Below, piece after piece: positions 1 to 9,733 of a stretch of DNA of 64,000 nucleotides. How positions within the stretch are numbered: the first letter of the stretch is position 1; every line of letters starts with the position of its first letter. The position numbers and the translations under genes were made by a program. This DNA comes from Lentiprolixibacter aurantiacus. Its GTDB lineage: Bacteria > Bacteroidota > Bacteroidia > Flavobacteriales > Flavobacteriaceae. The notes beneath the pieces are model-generated. The model made no database searches. It saw nothing but the letters and a program-made list of their open reading frames with translations, and was not told where the DNA came from. The stretch is from positions 868,001 to 932,000 of the forward strand of contig NZ_JAPFQP010000001.1 of NCBI RefSeq assembly GCF_026241225.1, in the 5' to 3' direction.

Positions 1-539
1 ACAAAATCCCGGGCACCTTCAGGAGTGGATTTAATTAGGTATGGTGTTTCTACTTCTATAAAACCCTGATCAGAAAGGTATTTGCGAACCTCCATGGCAA
101 CCTTGCTTCGGAAGATCAGGTTGTTCTTAACCGGATTCCGGCGAATATCCAGGTAGCGGTATTTCATGCGCAGGTCATCCCCTCCGTCTGTCTGGTCTTC
201 AATAGTAAAAGGGGGCAGTAGTGCTTTGTTAAGTATGGTTATTTCGGATACCAGCACTTCCACATCTCCGGTAGGCATTTTCGGGTTCTTGGAGGCCCGT
301 TCAATGACCTTACCTTTCACCTGAATTACGTACTCACGGCCCAGTTTTCTGGCTTTTTCGAGCAGGCTTATATCGCTTCGTTCCTCGTCAAAAACCAGCT
401 GTGTTATGCCGTATCGGTCCCTGAGGTCAACCCAAACCACAAAGCCTTTGTCTCTCAGCTTGTGCACCCATCCTGATAATAACACCTCTTTATTGATGTG
501 GGCTTGCCTTAGTTCGCCACATGTATGATTTCTGTACAT
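1..539 (-). CDS. aspS: Aspartyl-tRNA synthetase, N-terminal part (3' end outside window)
   Basis: This gene charges tRNA-Asp with aspartate in the cytoplasm. The frame reads open from an ATG at 537-539 to the window edge, giving about 179 residues. It starts [11 protein letters not shown] and contains the OB-fold anticodon-binding domain ([20 protein letters not shown] and [11 protein letters not shown]), followed by the start of the class II catalytic core (KYRYLDIRR, then FIEVETPYL, which is motif 1). The rest of the catalytic domain lies beyond base 1. It is divergent from the susC gene, with 187 bases between them. Identification is very secure; only completeness is unknown. Confidence 0.96.
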   Translation of the reverse strand, partial: MYRNHTCGELRQAHINKEVLLSGWVHKLRDKGFVVWVDLRDRYGITQLVFDEERSDISLLEKARKLGREYVIQVKGKVIERASKNPKMPTGDVEVLVSEITILNKALLPPFTIEDQTDGGDDLRMKYRYLDIRRNPVKNNLIFRSKVAMEVRKYLSDQGFIEVETPYLIKSTPEGARDF

Positions 540-667
540 AATACCAACCGAATTTAGCCGCAAATGTAAGAAGATAAGCTTGTTTGAGGAATATGGAAGG
601 TGCTAAATTTAGCCAGGTGAAGTTCAAATATTTACAGGTGGTGCATACAAGAAAATTTCAAAAATAG

Positions 668-698
668 TTTCACACACAGGAATTGTTCATTACCTTGT
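668..698 (+). promoter_or_regulatory. Possible Bacteroidota promoter of susC/susD
   Basis: TTTC at 668-671 and TACCTTGT at 691-698 lie 19 bases apart and resemble the -33 TTTG / -7 TAnnTTTG pair, with one mismatch in each box. The ATG is 28 bases further on. The match is imperfect, so this is only a candidate. Confidence 0.3.
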
Positions 699-726
699 TT
701 CAAATAACTTATTCAAACTTATTATT

Positions 727-3651
727 ATGGAACACAAACTACTTGGAAAAACATTCCTATGGCTATGCCTACTGATTCCGCTTATCGGTTTCTCACAGGG
801 TACTGTCAGCGGTAATGTTACCGATGCCACCTATGGTGGTCCTGTGGCCGGAGTAAATGTTGTCATCAAAGGCACCAATACCGGAACCACAACGGATTTT
901 GACGGGAATTACGAAATTAGTATTTCGAGTTTCCCAGCCACACTGGTGTTTTCCTCTCTTGGATATGAGACACAGGAAATCCGGGTAACCGGAGCCACTG
1001 TGCTTAACGTGTCCCTTGGAGAATCTGCCACAGGTCTGGACGAAGTGGTGGTTACCGGTCTCGGTACTACCATTAAGCGTAGTAACCTGGCCAATGCCGT
1101 TTCCACGGTTTCTTCACGGGAACTTGTGGGGACTACAGCACAAACCACCCTGGACGGTGCACTTTACGGAAAGCTTACCGGGGTTAATATCACATCTTCT
1201 TCGGGTGCTCCCGGTGGAGGTTTTGCCCTCAGGCTGCGTGGTATTTCTTCAATTAACGGGAACAACCAGCCGCTTTATATTGTGGACGGGGTTTACGTGA
1301 ACAATGCGGAGATACCTTCCGGACTGCGTTTTGCATCCGGTGCCAACCGGGGCAATGAGGAGAATTCCTCCAACCGTATTGCAGACATTGATCCTAACGA
1401 TATTGAAAATATTGAGGTGTTAAAGGGAGCTTCTGCTGCGGCTATCTATGGAACCCGCGCGAATGCAGGGGTAGTAATCATTACCACCAAAAGGGGACGT
1501 CAGGGAAAAACTGATATCCGCTTTAGCCAGGATACAGGTTTTAATACGATAATTCAGAAACTGGGACTAAGGCCCTGGACTGCACAGAGCGTGGAAGACA
1601 CTTTTGGTGCCGCTGAGGTCGATCTTTATAACCAGGCTATAGCCCGTGGCGGCCTTATCGATTATGAGGACGAAATCTATGGGGAAACCGGCTTTATTAC
1701 CGATACTCGTATCAGTGCGAGTGGTGGAGGCGATAAGACCCGCTTTTTTGTAGGGGCTTCCTACCGTGACGAAGAAGGAATCATTAAGAATACCGGATTC
1801 AGTCGTTTTTCTGTACGCGCCAATATCGATCACGAAATTTCAAAAACATTCAGTTTCTCTGCCTCTTCCAATTTTGTAAGAAGTGCTTCAAGCAGGAGTT
1901 TTACTGGTAATGAAAATGAAGGAGGTCTTAGTTACGGATACAACCTGGCTTTTACACGTCCCTGGATTGATTTGTTCCCGGATGAAAACGGTATTTATCC
2001 TGATAACCCCAATTCATCAGGTAACCCCATTTTAGTGCGGGATCTGGCCAAGAATGAGGATACCAACAACCGCTTTATACAGGGGATGAAGTTTACTGCC
2101 AATATTCTGGATTCTGGTAATAATGTGGTTAGGCTCCTGTTCAATGGAGGTATTGATTATCTGGCAAACGAGACCTATGTCTATGTGCCTGAAATTCATC
2201 AGGCTCAGCGAGGTAACCAAAATGGTTTCATCGGAGTGGGTAAAAACATATTTACCAACTACAATTACCAGGCTATTGGGGTTTGGAATCATGACGCCAT
2301 GGGCGGTGATCTAGCACTGACCACACAGGGAGGTATTTCCTACCTGGAACAGCAGGCAGACTTGATCTTCAACCAGGCTACCCAGCTGATTCCCAACCAG
2401 ACCAACCTGGGACAGGGATCTGCCCAATCGATTACCCAGACTACTTCCACGGTGAAGGAATTCGGGTATTTTGCCCAGGTAGAGGGTAATTACAAAGATC
2501 AGTTAATAGGTACGGTGGGGTATCGCCTGGATAAGTCTACCCTAAATGGTGATCCCAATAAATTCTATGGTTTCCCAAAAGCCTCCATGGCCATAAATTT
2601 GCATAATTTCGATTTCTGGGAAGGCTCTTCCTTCCTGGACAGGTTGAAGTTGAGGGCGGCATATGGGGAAACTGGTTCATCCGGAGCCTTTGGTTCGGCT
2701 TTTACCAGTCTTGACCAGGTGTCCATTGGTGGAAACGGAGGATCCTCCATCAATGCATTGAAAGGTGATCCCAATATTGAACCTGAAACTTCTTCCGAAT
2801 TTGAAGTTGGTTTTGACGCCGGCCTGTTTACTAAAGTTGGGCTGGAAGTATCTTACTACAACAGGAATGTTAATGACCTCCTGCTTAACCGTGTAGTGCC
2901 AACCTCTACTGGTTTCGGTTCAGAAACTACCAATCTTGCAGACCTGAAAAACTACGGTCTGGAAGTAGGCCTTAATGTAAATGCCTTCAACGAGGAAAAT
3001 TTCGTATGGAATTCAACGTTAAACTTCTGGTTTAACCGATCCGAAATTACACGCCTTGATGTTCCGGCATTCCCACAGCCCGGTGCAGGATTTGGGTTAG
3101 GCTTGGGGACCTTCTACATTGAAGAAGGAAAACCAGTTACTCAACTTGCTGGTAATGTAAACGGTGTTCCGACACAAATTGGTAATGTTGAGCCAGATTT
3201 CCAGATGGCTTTTAATAACAACTTTACTATCTTCAAGCAGTTTGATGTTTCATTCCTGCTGCAATGGAAGAAGGGAGGAGATAATATCAACCTGTCCAAA
3301 TTGCTTACCGACCTTGGTGGAACTACCCCTGACCTGGATACTCCTGCAGGACAGGAAAGAGCTGGTCTCGGATTTGTAGCTGAACGGTTTATTGAACCAG
3401 CGGGGTATTTGAGATTACGAGAGGCGGCTATTTACTATCGCCTTCCTCAAAGTGCACTGGATTTCTTCGGGGATACTGTGTCTGCAGTTAAACTGGGCGT
3501 ATCCGGACGGAATATCTTTACGATTACGGACTACAGTAGTTATGATCCGGAAACGTCAACGAACGGGGGGGCTGGATTGTCCTCAGGTATTGAGGTTACT
3601 CCATTCCCAAGTACGAAGCAATTCTACTTTCATCTAAATGTTAATTTCTAA
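727..3651 (+). CDS. SusC/RagA-family TonB-dependent outer-membrane receptor
   Basis: This is an outer-membrane beta-barrel that imports an oligomeric nutrient with energy from TonB. The 974-residue protein has a signal peptide ending near residue 24 (GFSQ) and a carboxypeptidase-D-like regulatory domain at about 26-105. The plug follows at about 108-257, with DEVVVTGLG, LRLRGISSINGNNQPLYIVDG and GVVIITTKRG. The large barrel ends in an aromatic residue (LNVNF). The next gene, 10 bases downstream, is its SusD partner, so the two form a two-gene uptake complex. No glycoside hydrolase or peptidase lies beside them, so the substrate cannot be read from context. Confidence 0.95.
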   Translation: MEHKLLGKTFLWLCLLIPLIGFSQGTVSGNVTDATYGGPVAGVNVVIKGTNTGTTTDFDGNYEISISSFPATLVFSSLGYETQEIRVTGATVLNVSLGESATGLDEVVVTGLGTTIKRSNLANAVSTVSSRELVGTTAQTTLDGALYGKLTGVNITSSSGAPGGGFALRLRGISSINGNNQPLYIVDGVYVNNAEIPSGLRFASGANRGNEENSSNRIADIDPNDIENIEVLKGASAAAIYGTRANAGVVIITTKRGRQGKTDIRFSQDTGFNTIIQKLGLRPWTAQSVEDTFGAAEVDLYNQAIARGGLIDYEDEIYGETGFITDTRISASGGGDKTRFFVGASYRDEEGIIKNTGFSRFSVRANIDHEISKTFSFSASSNFVRSASSRSFTGNENEGGLSYGYNLAFTRPWIDLFPDENGIYPDNPNSSGNPILVRDLAKNEDTNNRFIQGMKFTANILDSGNNVVRLLFNGGIDYLANETYVYVPEIHQAQRGNQNGFIGVGKNIFTNYNYQAIGVWNHDAMGGDLALTTQGGISYLEQQADLIFNQATQLIPNQTNLGQGSAQSITQTTSTVKEFGYFAQVEGNYKDQLIGTVGYRLDKSTLNGDPNKFYGFPKASMAINLHNFDFWEGSSFLDRLKLRAAYGETGSSGAFGSAFTSLDQVSIGGNGGSSINALKGDPNIEPETSSEFEVGFDAGLFTKVGLEVSYYNRNVNDLLLNRVVPTSTGFGSETTNLADLKNYGLEVGLNVNAFNEENFVWNSTLNFWFNRSEITRLDVPAFPQPGAGFGLGLGTFYIEEGKPVTQLAGNVNGVPTQIGNVEPDFQMAFNNNFTIFKQFDVSFLLQWKKGGDNINLSKLLTDLGGTTPDLDTPAGQERAGLGFVAERFIEPAGYLRLREAAIYYRLPQSALDFFGDTVSAVKLGVSGRNIFTITDYSSYDPETSTNGGAGLSSGIEVTPFPSTKQFYFHLNVNF

Positions 3652-3661
3652 AAAAAGCGCG

Positions 3662-4978
3662 ATGAAAAGATTATATACATACATAAGAGAAGGATCGGTT
3701 TTGCTCATTGCCCTGGCTTTAACCTTGGTTACATCGTGTTCCTTTGATGAACAGGTAGATCCCAACAGACCGAGCTTAGAGGGTGTTTTGACAGATGCTT
3801 CAGCAAACCAGCTGAATAATCTGGTGGTGGGCGTTGAATCTGCCATGAGAAATTCTCTGGCCATACAAACCACAGGATCTGGTACTATGGCAAGGGAACT
3901 TTATTTATTTGATGCGGATCCCAGGAATACAGGTGATTTGCTTGGTGCTAACGGAAGCAGCCTGGATAATAACTCCTTTTATTCCACCGCTCCATGGGCG
4001 GGTCGCTACCGAGCTATTAAGAATGCTAATATTCTGCTGCAATCAGTAGAGAATACGAGTGCGGTAACTGATGCCCAGAAAGCGGGTTACCGGGGATTTG
4101 CCAAGACTATTATAGCCTATGAGCTTATAGAAGTTCTGAAATCCTATAACCGGGCAAGGGTAGATGTTGCTGATCCGGAAAATTTAGGCCCTATTCTTGG
4201 ATTTTCTGATGCCCTCAGTGCTGTGAGGTCCCTTTTGGATGCTGCACAGACAGACCTGAGTGGCGCGGGCTCAGAATTTGCCTTTACACTGGCAGGGTTT
4301 AGCGGGTTTGACACTCCGTCTACCTTCGGGCAATTTAATAGGGCAGTGGCAGCTACTGCAGCCGTTTATGCAGGTGATGGAAATGCTGCACTTACCGCAC
4401 TTTCCGGCTCCTATTTTGATTTGAATGGGGACCTCACTGTTGGGCCCAAGCATGTGTTCAGCCTTAGTGCCGGTGATTTGACCAATGGGTTGTTTAAAAT
4501 ACCGGATAACAACGGGGATCAGATCATTGTGCATGATTCCTTTATTAATGAGGCAGAAGCCGGTGATACGAGGGTTACGGATAAAACCATTATCCGGGCT
4601 AACCCAACCTCTCAGGACGGACTTACCGGAGCTTATCAAACCGGCCTTTATGCTAGCAATATCAGTTCAATTGACATGTTGCGCAATGAAGAGTTGATCC
4701 TTGTATATGCCGAGGCCAGTATCCTGACCAATGCCCTTGGTGATGCAACCACTGCACTTAACGTGATCCGCAACTCGGCTTCATTAGGCAATACCACAGC
4801 AACAGATGCTGCTGGCCTGACAACCGAATTGCTGAGGCAACGCCGTTATTCACTTTGGTGTGAAAATCACAGGATGTTCGATCTTAGAAGGTACAATCTA
4901 TCCAACACCTTGCCGATAGACAGGGCCGGAGATCAGATATTTGATGTATTGCCTGTTCCTCTTTCGGAAAACGAATAA
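3662..4978 (+). CDS. SusD/RagB-family substrate-binding lipoprotein
   Basis: This is the surface lipoprotein lid of the SusCD importer encoded just upstream. I chose the ATG at 3662 because it puts a clean signal directly at the N-terminus: MKRLYTY, a hydrophobic stretch, then a lipobox LVTSC with Cys26. A longer reading from 3638 would overlap susC and spoil the signal. At 438 residues it is short for the family, which usually runs to about 500. Helix-rich TPR-like segments are visible (GRYRAIKNANILLQSVEN), and the C-terminus carries LRNEELILVYAEA and LRQRRYSLWCENHRMFDLRR, which are typical of SusD. A bidirectional hairpin terminator follows. Confidence 0.92.
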   Translation: MKRLYTYIREGSVLLIALALTLVTSCSFDEQVDPNRPSLEGVLTDASANQLNNLVVGVESAMRNSLAIQTTGSGTMARELYLFDADPRNTGDLLGANGSSLDNNSFYSTAPWAGRYRAIKNANILLQSVENTSAVTDAQKAGYRGFAKTIIAYELIEVLKSYNRARVDVADPENLGPILGFSDALSAVRSLLDAAQTDLSGAGSEFAFTLAGFSGFDTPSTFGQFNRAVAATAAVYAGDGNAALTALSGSYFDLNGDLTVGPKHVFSLSAGDLTNGLFKIPDNNGDQIIVHDSFINEAEAGDTRVTDKTIIRANPTSQDGLTGAYQTGLYASNISSIDMLRNEELILVYAEASILTNALGDATTALNVIRNSASLGNTTATDAAGLTTELLRQRRYSLWCENHRMFDLRRYNLSNTLPIDRAGDQIFDVLPVPLSENE

Positions 4979-5000
4979 GGATCAGTATCTATAAAGAAGA

Positions 5001-5029
5001 AAACCCTGGTTTTATCACCAGGGTTTTTT
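5001..5029. terminator. Bidirectional rho-independent terminator
   Basis: A 10-base-pair perfect stem pairs 5001-5010 with 5017-5026 around a 6-base loop, with a T run on the right and an A-rich run on the left. It separates the convergent susD and RND pump genes and can end both transcripts. Confidence 0.85.
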
Positions 5030-5030
5030 A

Positions 5031-8000
5031 TTATGCAGCTATTTCGAATGCTTCCTCCTTGTCTTTTGGCTTTTTATGGCCTCCGCGGAAGCGGATCTTA
5101 ATCCTGTATACAATATTGAAAAGGACGGGAACAATGATCAATGTGAGGAATGTGGCTACGATAAGCCCGAAGATAACGGTCCAGGCCAAAGGCCCCCAGA
5201 AGATCACATTATCCCCACCTATATAAATATTGGCGTCGAAATCGGCAAAAAGGGTAAAGAAGTTAATGTTCAGTCCTATAGCCAGTGGGATTAATCCTAA
5301 TACCGTGGTGATGGCAGTCAGGATTACAGGTCGCAAACGGGCTTTTCCGCCTTTTACTATGGCCTCGGTAACCTCCTCGTTGGATAGCAGGTCTTTGTCA
5401 TCAAGACCCAGTGCTACCTTTTTACGGTCGATCAGAATTTGGGTATAATCCAGCAGAACCACACCATTGTTAACCACAATTCCCGCAAGTGCGATGATTC
5501 CCATCATGGTCATCATGATTACAAAAGGCCATCCTGTGAGCATCAGGCCTCCGAAAACACCAATTAAACTCAGGAAAATTGCGGTCATGATAATGGCCGG
5601 TTTGGATATTCCTCCAAACTGGAATATGAGGATCAGCATGATTAGCCCCAGACCTGCAAAGAAGGCTCCCACAAGGAAATTCATCTGCTTGTTTTGTTCT
5701 TCAATCTGCCCCGTATAATCTACCTTAACCCCTGCTGGCAAGTCGCCAAAATCTTCCATTTCCTTCTGGATCTGGGCAACGATAGCCCCTGCATCTGTAA
5801 ATCCGGGTTGCAATCCGGAATAAACCGTAACCACCCGCTTGGTATCCCTGTGTTTTATCGCGCTGAAGGAAGAGGTGTTCCGTTGTGAAGCCACGGCAGA
5901 AACGGGAACTTCCTTGATCTGCCCGGTTGCCGGATCACGGAAAATTATTCTCTGATTGAAAAGGGCACTGGTGTTGTAGCGCAGATCTTCATTAAAACGA
6001 ACATTGATGTCATAATCCTCCCCGTCTTTCTTGTAAATTCCTGCCTTATCGCCAAACAGAGATCTTCTCAGTTGCTGTCCTACCTGTCCTACACTTACGC
6101 CGAGCTCCCCTGCCTTTTCACGGTCCACAACCACCTGCATGCTGGGCTTGCTCTTGTTTACGTCTATCTTGATTTCTTCTATACCAGCAATATTCTTGCT
6201 GTTGATGAAGTTCCGGATACGTTCAGCAACATTGATAAGGGTGTCATAGCTCTTGCCCTCTATCTCTATATTGATAGGATATCCGGAAGGGGGTTCAATT
6301 GCATCTTTTTCCACTGAGATGGCAAGACCAGGATATACCCCATTCAAACCTTCCTGTATTTCCTTGCGCAGTTGTTCCGTATCCCGTCCCTTGCGGAATT
6401 TAAATTCGCGCATGGAAAGAGTAACCTTGCCACGGTGTGGCATCTCAGCAGCAGACCCACCTTCTGTAAAGGGGTTCTCTGCTCCTTTTCCTACCTGCGA
6501 AACGCTGGATTCTACCAACAGGTTGTGCGAGCCTTCCATGTATCGGTCACTATCGGCAATGGCGTATACCCTTCGTTCAATGTCCTTGGTAATAGCGTTT
6601 GTTTTATCGATATCAGTACCCTGGGGATATTCAATGTATACAAAGATCTGGTTAGGGGTATTATCGGGGAAGAATTCCACTTTTGTCCTGCCGCTTCCCA
6701 ACGAAATCCCGAACGTAATAAAGGCAGTTAGCAGCAGTATTACAGTTACTCCAAAATACCAGTATACATTGCTTCCCCGGAGAGCATGCTTTATGCGGGT
6801 TTCATACCAATTCTCAAAACGGGTCAGGGTTTTAGTCTGGAACTTTCTCGCCGAAGGTTTTAGCAGGTATTTGTAAGCCCAGAACGTGATAGCGAGCACA
6901 ATCATCAAGGTGCCCAAGCCTCTTACCTGTCCTCCGACAATTAGTATAAAGGCTCCCATACCCCCCAGCAAAATACTCAGGCGTATTAATTGCTTGCGGG
7001 AGAGCTCCCTTTCTCCAATTTCCATAAAGCTGGAAACCAACATAGAGTTCATAAAAATGGCCACAAAAAGGGAAGAACCCAGTACTACTGATAAAGTGAT
7101 GGGGAAATAGATCATGAACTCCCCCATAATGCCAGGCCAGGTACCTAAAGGAACAAAGGCCGCCACTGTTGTAGCTGTTGATATGATAATGGGAAAAGCA
7201 ATTTCCCCGATTCCTTTTTTGGCGGCCTCAATTCTGCTCATCCCTTCTTCCTCCATAAGGCGATAGACATTTTCAACTACCACAACCCCGTTGTCTACCA
7301 GCATACCTAATCCCATAATCAGTCCAAACAGGATCATGGTATTCAGTGTATATCCAATTGCCGACAGGATCATGAATGACATGAACATAGACATAGGGAT
7401 GGCAAAACCAACAAATAGTGCATTTCTGAAGCCCAGGAAGAACATCAGGACGGTAACCACAAGAATGATTCCGAATATGATATTGTTTACAAGGTCATCT
7501 ACCTGGTTCAAAGTCCGACTGGAGGTATCATTGGCAATAGTAACTTTCAGGTCCTTCGGGAAATAATTTTCCCTGGCTTCATCCACCAGCTTTTTGATTT
7601 CTTCTGCCGCCGTGATAGCGTTTTTACCAGAGCGTTTCTTTATATCCAGCATTACTACGCTATTGCCCTTCTCCCGTGCGTAAGTGGTCTTATCTTCTTC
7701 CTTAAAGGATATGGTTGCGATGTCTTTGAGGTATACGGCATTGCCCTTTTCCGATTTGACCACGAAATTCTCCAGCTCCAAAGGGTTTTCAATTTCTCCC
7801 AGCACCCGGATGGTGCGCCTTTGTCCGCTTGTTTTAAGGTTACCGGCAGACATGGTTATATTTCCATTGCCGATAGCCTGGAGAACATCGTCGAAGCTGA
7901 TTTTGGCAGCCATCATTTTATAGATGTCCACGGCAACCTCCACTTCCTTATCCTGTGCACCTCGAATATCTACTTCCTTGATCTGGGGCAGGTCTTCAAT

Positions 8001-8537
8001 TTCCTCTTCCAGGTATTCCCCGAATTCTTTCAATTTGTCCACCGGATAGTCGCCCGTAATATTAACGTTCATAATGGGCATGGATTCTGATAAATTCAGA
8101 TCAAAGACATTGGGTTCAACTTTGGCGCCGTTAAAAATGGGCCAGTCTTCCCCTGCTTTTTCCTCATCTACCAGATCCTTTACTTTTTGCTTGGCACTTT
8201 CAACAGTGATATCCTCATCGAACTCAACCGTGATCATGGCGTAATCTTCTTCAGAAGTAGAGATGATTTCTACCAGGTTACTCACGTTTTTCAAACGGTC
8301 TTCCAGAGGGTCGGTTATAAGGCGTTCAATATCTTCTGCGGTATTGCCCGGGTATATGGTGCTGACATAGATCTTGGTTTCCTCAACTTCCGGGAAATCC
8401 TCACGAGGCATGGCGAAGTAGGAAGAAAGGCCAATCAGGAAAAAGATTCCTATCATGACATAGATAACCGAAGGGTTGTCAATGGCCCAGGAGGAAAGCC
8501 TGAATTCCTTGTTGATATTTTTTTTCTGACGACTCAT
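5031..8537 (-). CDS. RND-family (HAE-type) inner-membrane efflux transporter
   Basis: This proton-driven pump is the inner-membrane part of a tripartite efflux system. The 1168-residue protein has the AcrB layout: a first membrane helix (SVIYVMIGIFFLIGLSSY), a periplasmic porter domain, a helix bundle, a second porter domain and a second bundle. In helix 4, near residue 410, the motif reads GMLVDNGVVVVENVYR. The first of the two relay aspartates of AcrB is kept and the second is Asn. The corresponding region of the second half is NNGVVLLDY. A Lys/Glu-rich tail follows the last helix. It is the last gene of the operon, 4 bases after the adaptor gene. The substrate is unknown. Confidence 0.93.
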   Translation of the reverse strand: MSRQKKNINKEFRLSSWAIDNPSVIYVMIGIFFLIGLSSYFAMPREDFPEVEETKIYVSTIYPGNTAEDIERLITDPLEDRLKNVSNLVEIISTSEEDYAMITVEFDEDITVESAKQKVKDLVDEEKAGEDWPIFNGAKVEPNVFDLNLSESMPIMNVNITGDYPVDKLKEFGEYLEEEIEDLPQIKEVDIRGAQDKEVEVAVDIYKMMAAKISFDDVLQAIGNGNITMSAGNLKTSGQRRTIRVLGEIENPLELENFVVKSEKGNAVYLKDIATISFKEEDKTTYAREKGNSVVMLDIKKRSGKNAITAAEEIKKLVDEARENYFPKDLKVTIANDTSSRTLNQVDDLVNNIIFGIILVVTVLMFFLGFRNALFVGFAIPMSMFMSFMILSAIGYTLNTMILFGLIMGLGMLVDNGVVVVENVYRLMEEEGMSRIEAAKKGIGEIAFPIIISTATTVAAFVPLGTWPGIMGEFMIYFPITLSVVLGSSLFVAIFMNSMLVSSFMEIGERELSRKQLIRLSILLGGMGAFILIVGGQVRGLGTLMIVLAITFWAYKYLLKPSARKFQTKTLTRFENWYETRIKHALRGSNVYWYFGVTVILLLTAFITFGISLGSGRTKVEFFPDNTPNQIFVYIEYPQGTDIDKTNAITKDIERRVYAIADSDRYMEGSHNLLVESSVSQVGKGAENPFTEGGSAAEMPHRGKVTLSMREFKFRKGRDTEQLRKEIQEGLNGVYPGLAISVEKDAIEPPSGYPINIEIEGKSYDTLINVAERIRNFINSKNIAGIEEIKIDVNKSKPSMQVVVDREKAGELGVSVGQVGQQLRRSLFGDKAGIYKKDGEDYDINVRFNEDLRYNTSALFNQRIIFRDPATGQIKEVPVSAVASQRNTSSFSAIKHRDTKRVVTVYSGLQPGFTDAGAIVAQIQKEMEDFGDLPAGVKVDYTGQIEEQNKQMNFLVGAFFAGLGLIMLILIFQFGGISKPAIIMTAIFLSLIGVFGGLMLTGWPFVIMMTMMGIIALAGIVVNNGVVLLDYTQILIDRKKVALGLDDKDLLSNEEVTEAIVKGGKARLRPVILTAITTVLGLIPLAIGLNINFFTLFADFDANIYIGGDNVIFWGPLAWTVIFGLIVATFLTLIIVPVLFNIVYRIKIRFRGGHKKPKDKEEAFEIAA

Positions 8538-8541
8538 TTTG

Positions 8542-9714
8542 CTACTGGATTATTTGAATTTGTTGTCCCTCCCGAACAGTACGAGCTCCTTCTTTGATAA
8601 TTTGATCACCGGCTCTGATCCCTGAAAGGACTTCAACGAGATCACCCTGTGTCCTGCCGGTTTTCACAATCATTTTGGTAGCTTCGGCAAAAGCATCATC
8701 AGAGGTGTTTGAGGCCAGGTAAACGTATTGCTCACCCTCGGCATTCTCGGAGATTACACTTTGGGGGATAAGTATGGCTTCCGCATTGCTGTAATCATTA
8801 ATCTGTACCCGGGCTGTCAGATTCGGTTTGATATTTCCCGTCTGGTTAGGCACAGGAATCTCAACGTTGAAGGATCGGTTGACAGGGTTGATAAAGTTCC
8901 CTGTCTGACGAACCCTGGTTGTTATACTATCTCCCAGGACAGGAAAATAGACCTTTACTTCTTTTCCTTTGGTAACCCCTTCAAGGTAACTTTCCGGGAC
9001 ATCAACAGAAATGTACATATCCGACAGGTTAACTATGCGGAATACCGCTACTCCTGTACCTGGAGAAACCACTGTACCTTCGTCCTGTATTACATCATCT
9101 ATGATTCCTGAGAATGGGGCAGTGATCCTGGACTTGGCCAGTTGGCTCTCTGCCTGTTCCACGGTATTCCGGGTGGCTTCGAAATTAGTTTTAGCCTGTA
9201 AAAACTGAATCTCTGAACCAATTTTCTGATCCCAGAGTCGCTTTTGCCTTTCATAGGTGGTCTTTGCCAGGGCCGCCTGAGTCCGCAACTGTTCCAGCTG
9301 ACTTTCCATGCCTCCATCATCGATCACAGCTAGCAGTTGTCCCTTTTTTACCTGCTGTCCTTCCTTTACATACACTTTTAACAGTGTACCGGGCATTTCG
9401 GGATAGATCAGCACATTTTGCCTGGTCATAACATCTCCCTGTAAATCAAGGAAGTGCTTAAAATGGCTGGTTTCTGCTTCAATAGTGGTTACCAGGGGCA
9501 CTTTCATATTATTGTCTATAGAACTTATGGCGGAGTCCAGTAGTTCTAACTCTCTGTTGAGCATTTTTTGCTGGTCGGAAATTTCCTGTCGCTTTAATTT
9601 GATATCATTCAAATTTCCGGCGGCGATTATATCTTCTATAGTAGCATTGCTCTTATTCTGACAGCTCTGGGTAATGGTCATTCCAATGAGCAGCAAACCA
9701 ATTATTTTTTTCAT
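8542..9714 (-). CDS. RND efflux periplasmic adaptor (membrane fusion) lipoprotein
   Basis: The adaptor bridges the inner-membrane pump and the TolC-like channel. The ATG at 9714 is preferred over the GTG one codon upstream. The protein (390 residues) has a lipoprotein signal with TQSC and Cys18, then a predicted coiled coil (IKLRQEISDQQKMLNRELELL). A lipoyl/barrel-sandwich domain follows (VYVKEGQQVKKGQLLAVIDD), then the helical hairpin, the beta-barrel and the membrane-proximal domain ending TVREGQQIQIIQ. It sits between the tolC-like gene (19 bases upstream) and the pump gene. Confidence 0.92.
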   Translation of the reverse strand: MKKIIGLLLIGMTITQSCQNKSNATIEDIIAAGNLNDIKLKRQEISDQQKMLNRELELLDSAISSIDNNMKVPLVTTIEAETSHFKHFLDLQGDVMTRQNVLIYPEMPGTLLKVYVKEGQQVKKGQLLAVIDDGGMESQLEQLRTQAALAKTTYERQKRLWDQKIGSEIQFLQAKTNFEATRNTVEQAESQLAKSRITAPFSGIIDDVIQDEGTVVSPGTGVAVFRIVNLSDMYISVDVPESYLEGVTKGKEVKVYFPVLGDSITTRVRQTGNFINPVNRSFNVEIPVPNQTGNIKPNLTARVQINDYSNAEAILIPQSVISENAEGEQYVYLASNTSDDAFAEATKMIVKTGRTQGDLVEVLSGIRAGDQIIKEGARTVREGQQIQIIQ

Positions 9715-9733
9715 CACGTTAAACTTGTTATGC

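Noticed and set aside
3638-3661. Longer susD start inside the end of susC
   Set aside because: It would add residues before the lipoprotein signal and destroy it; the ATG at 3662 gives a correct signal and lipobox.
6253-6876. Long open frame antisense to the RND pump
   Set aside because: It mirrors the codon pattern of the well-supported pump gene and shows no motif, signal or promoter of its own. The same applies to frames at 15425-16084 and 20165-20956.
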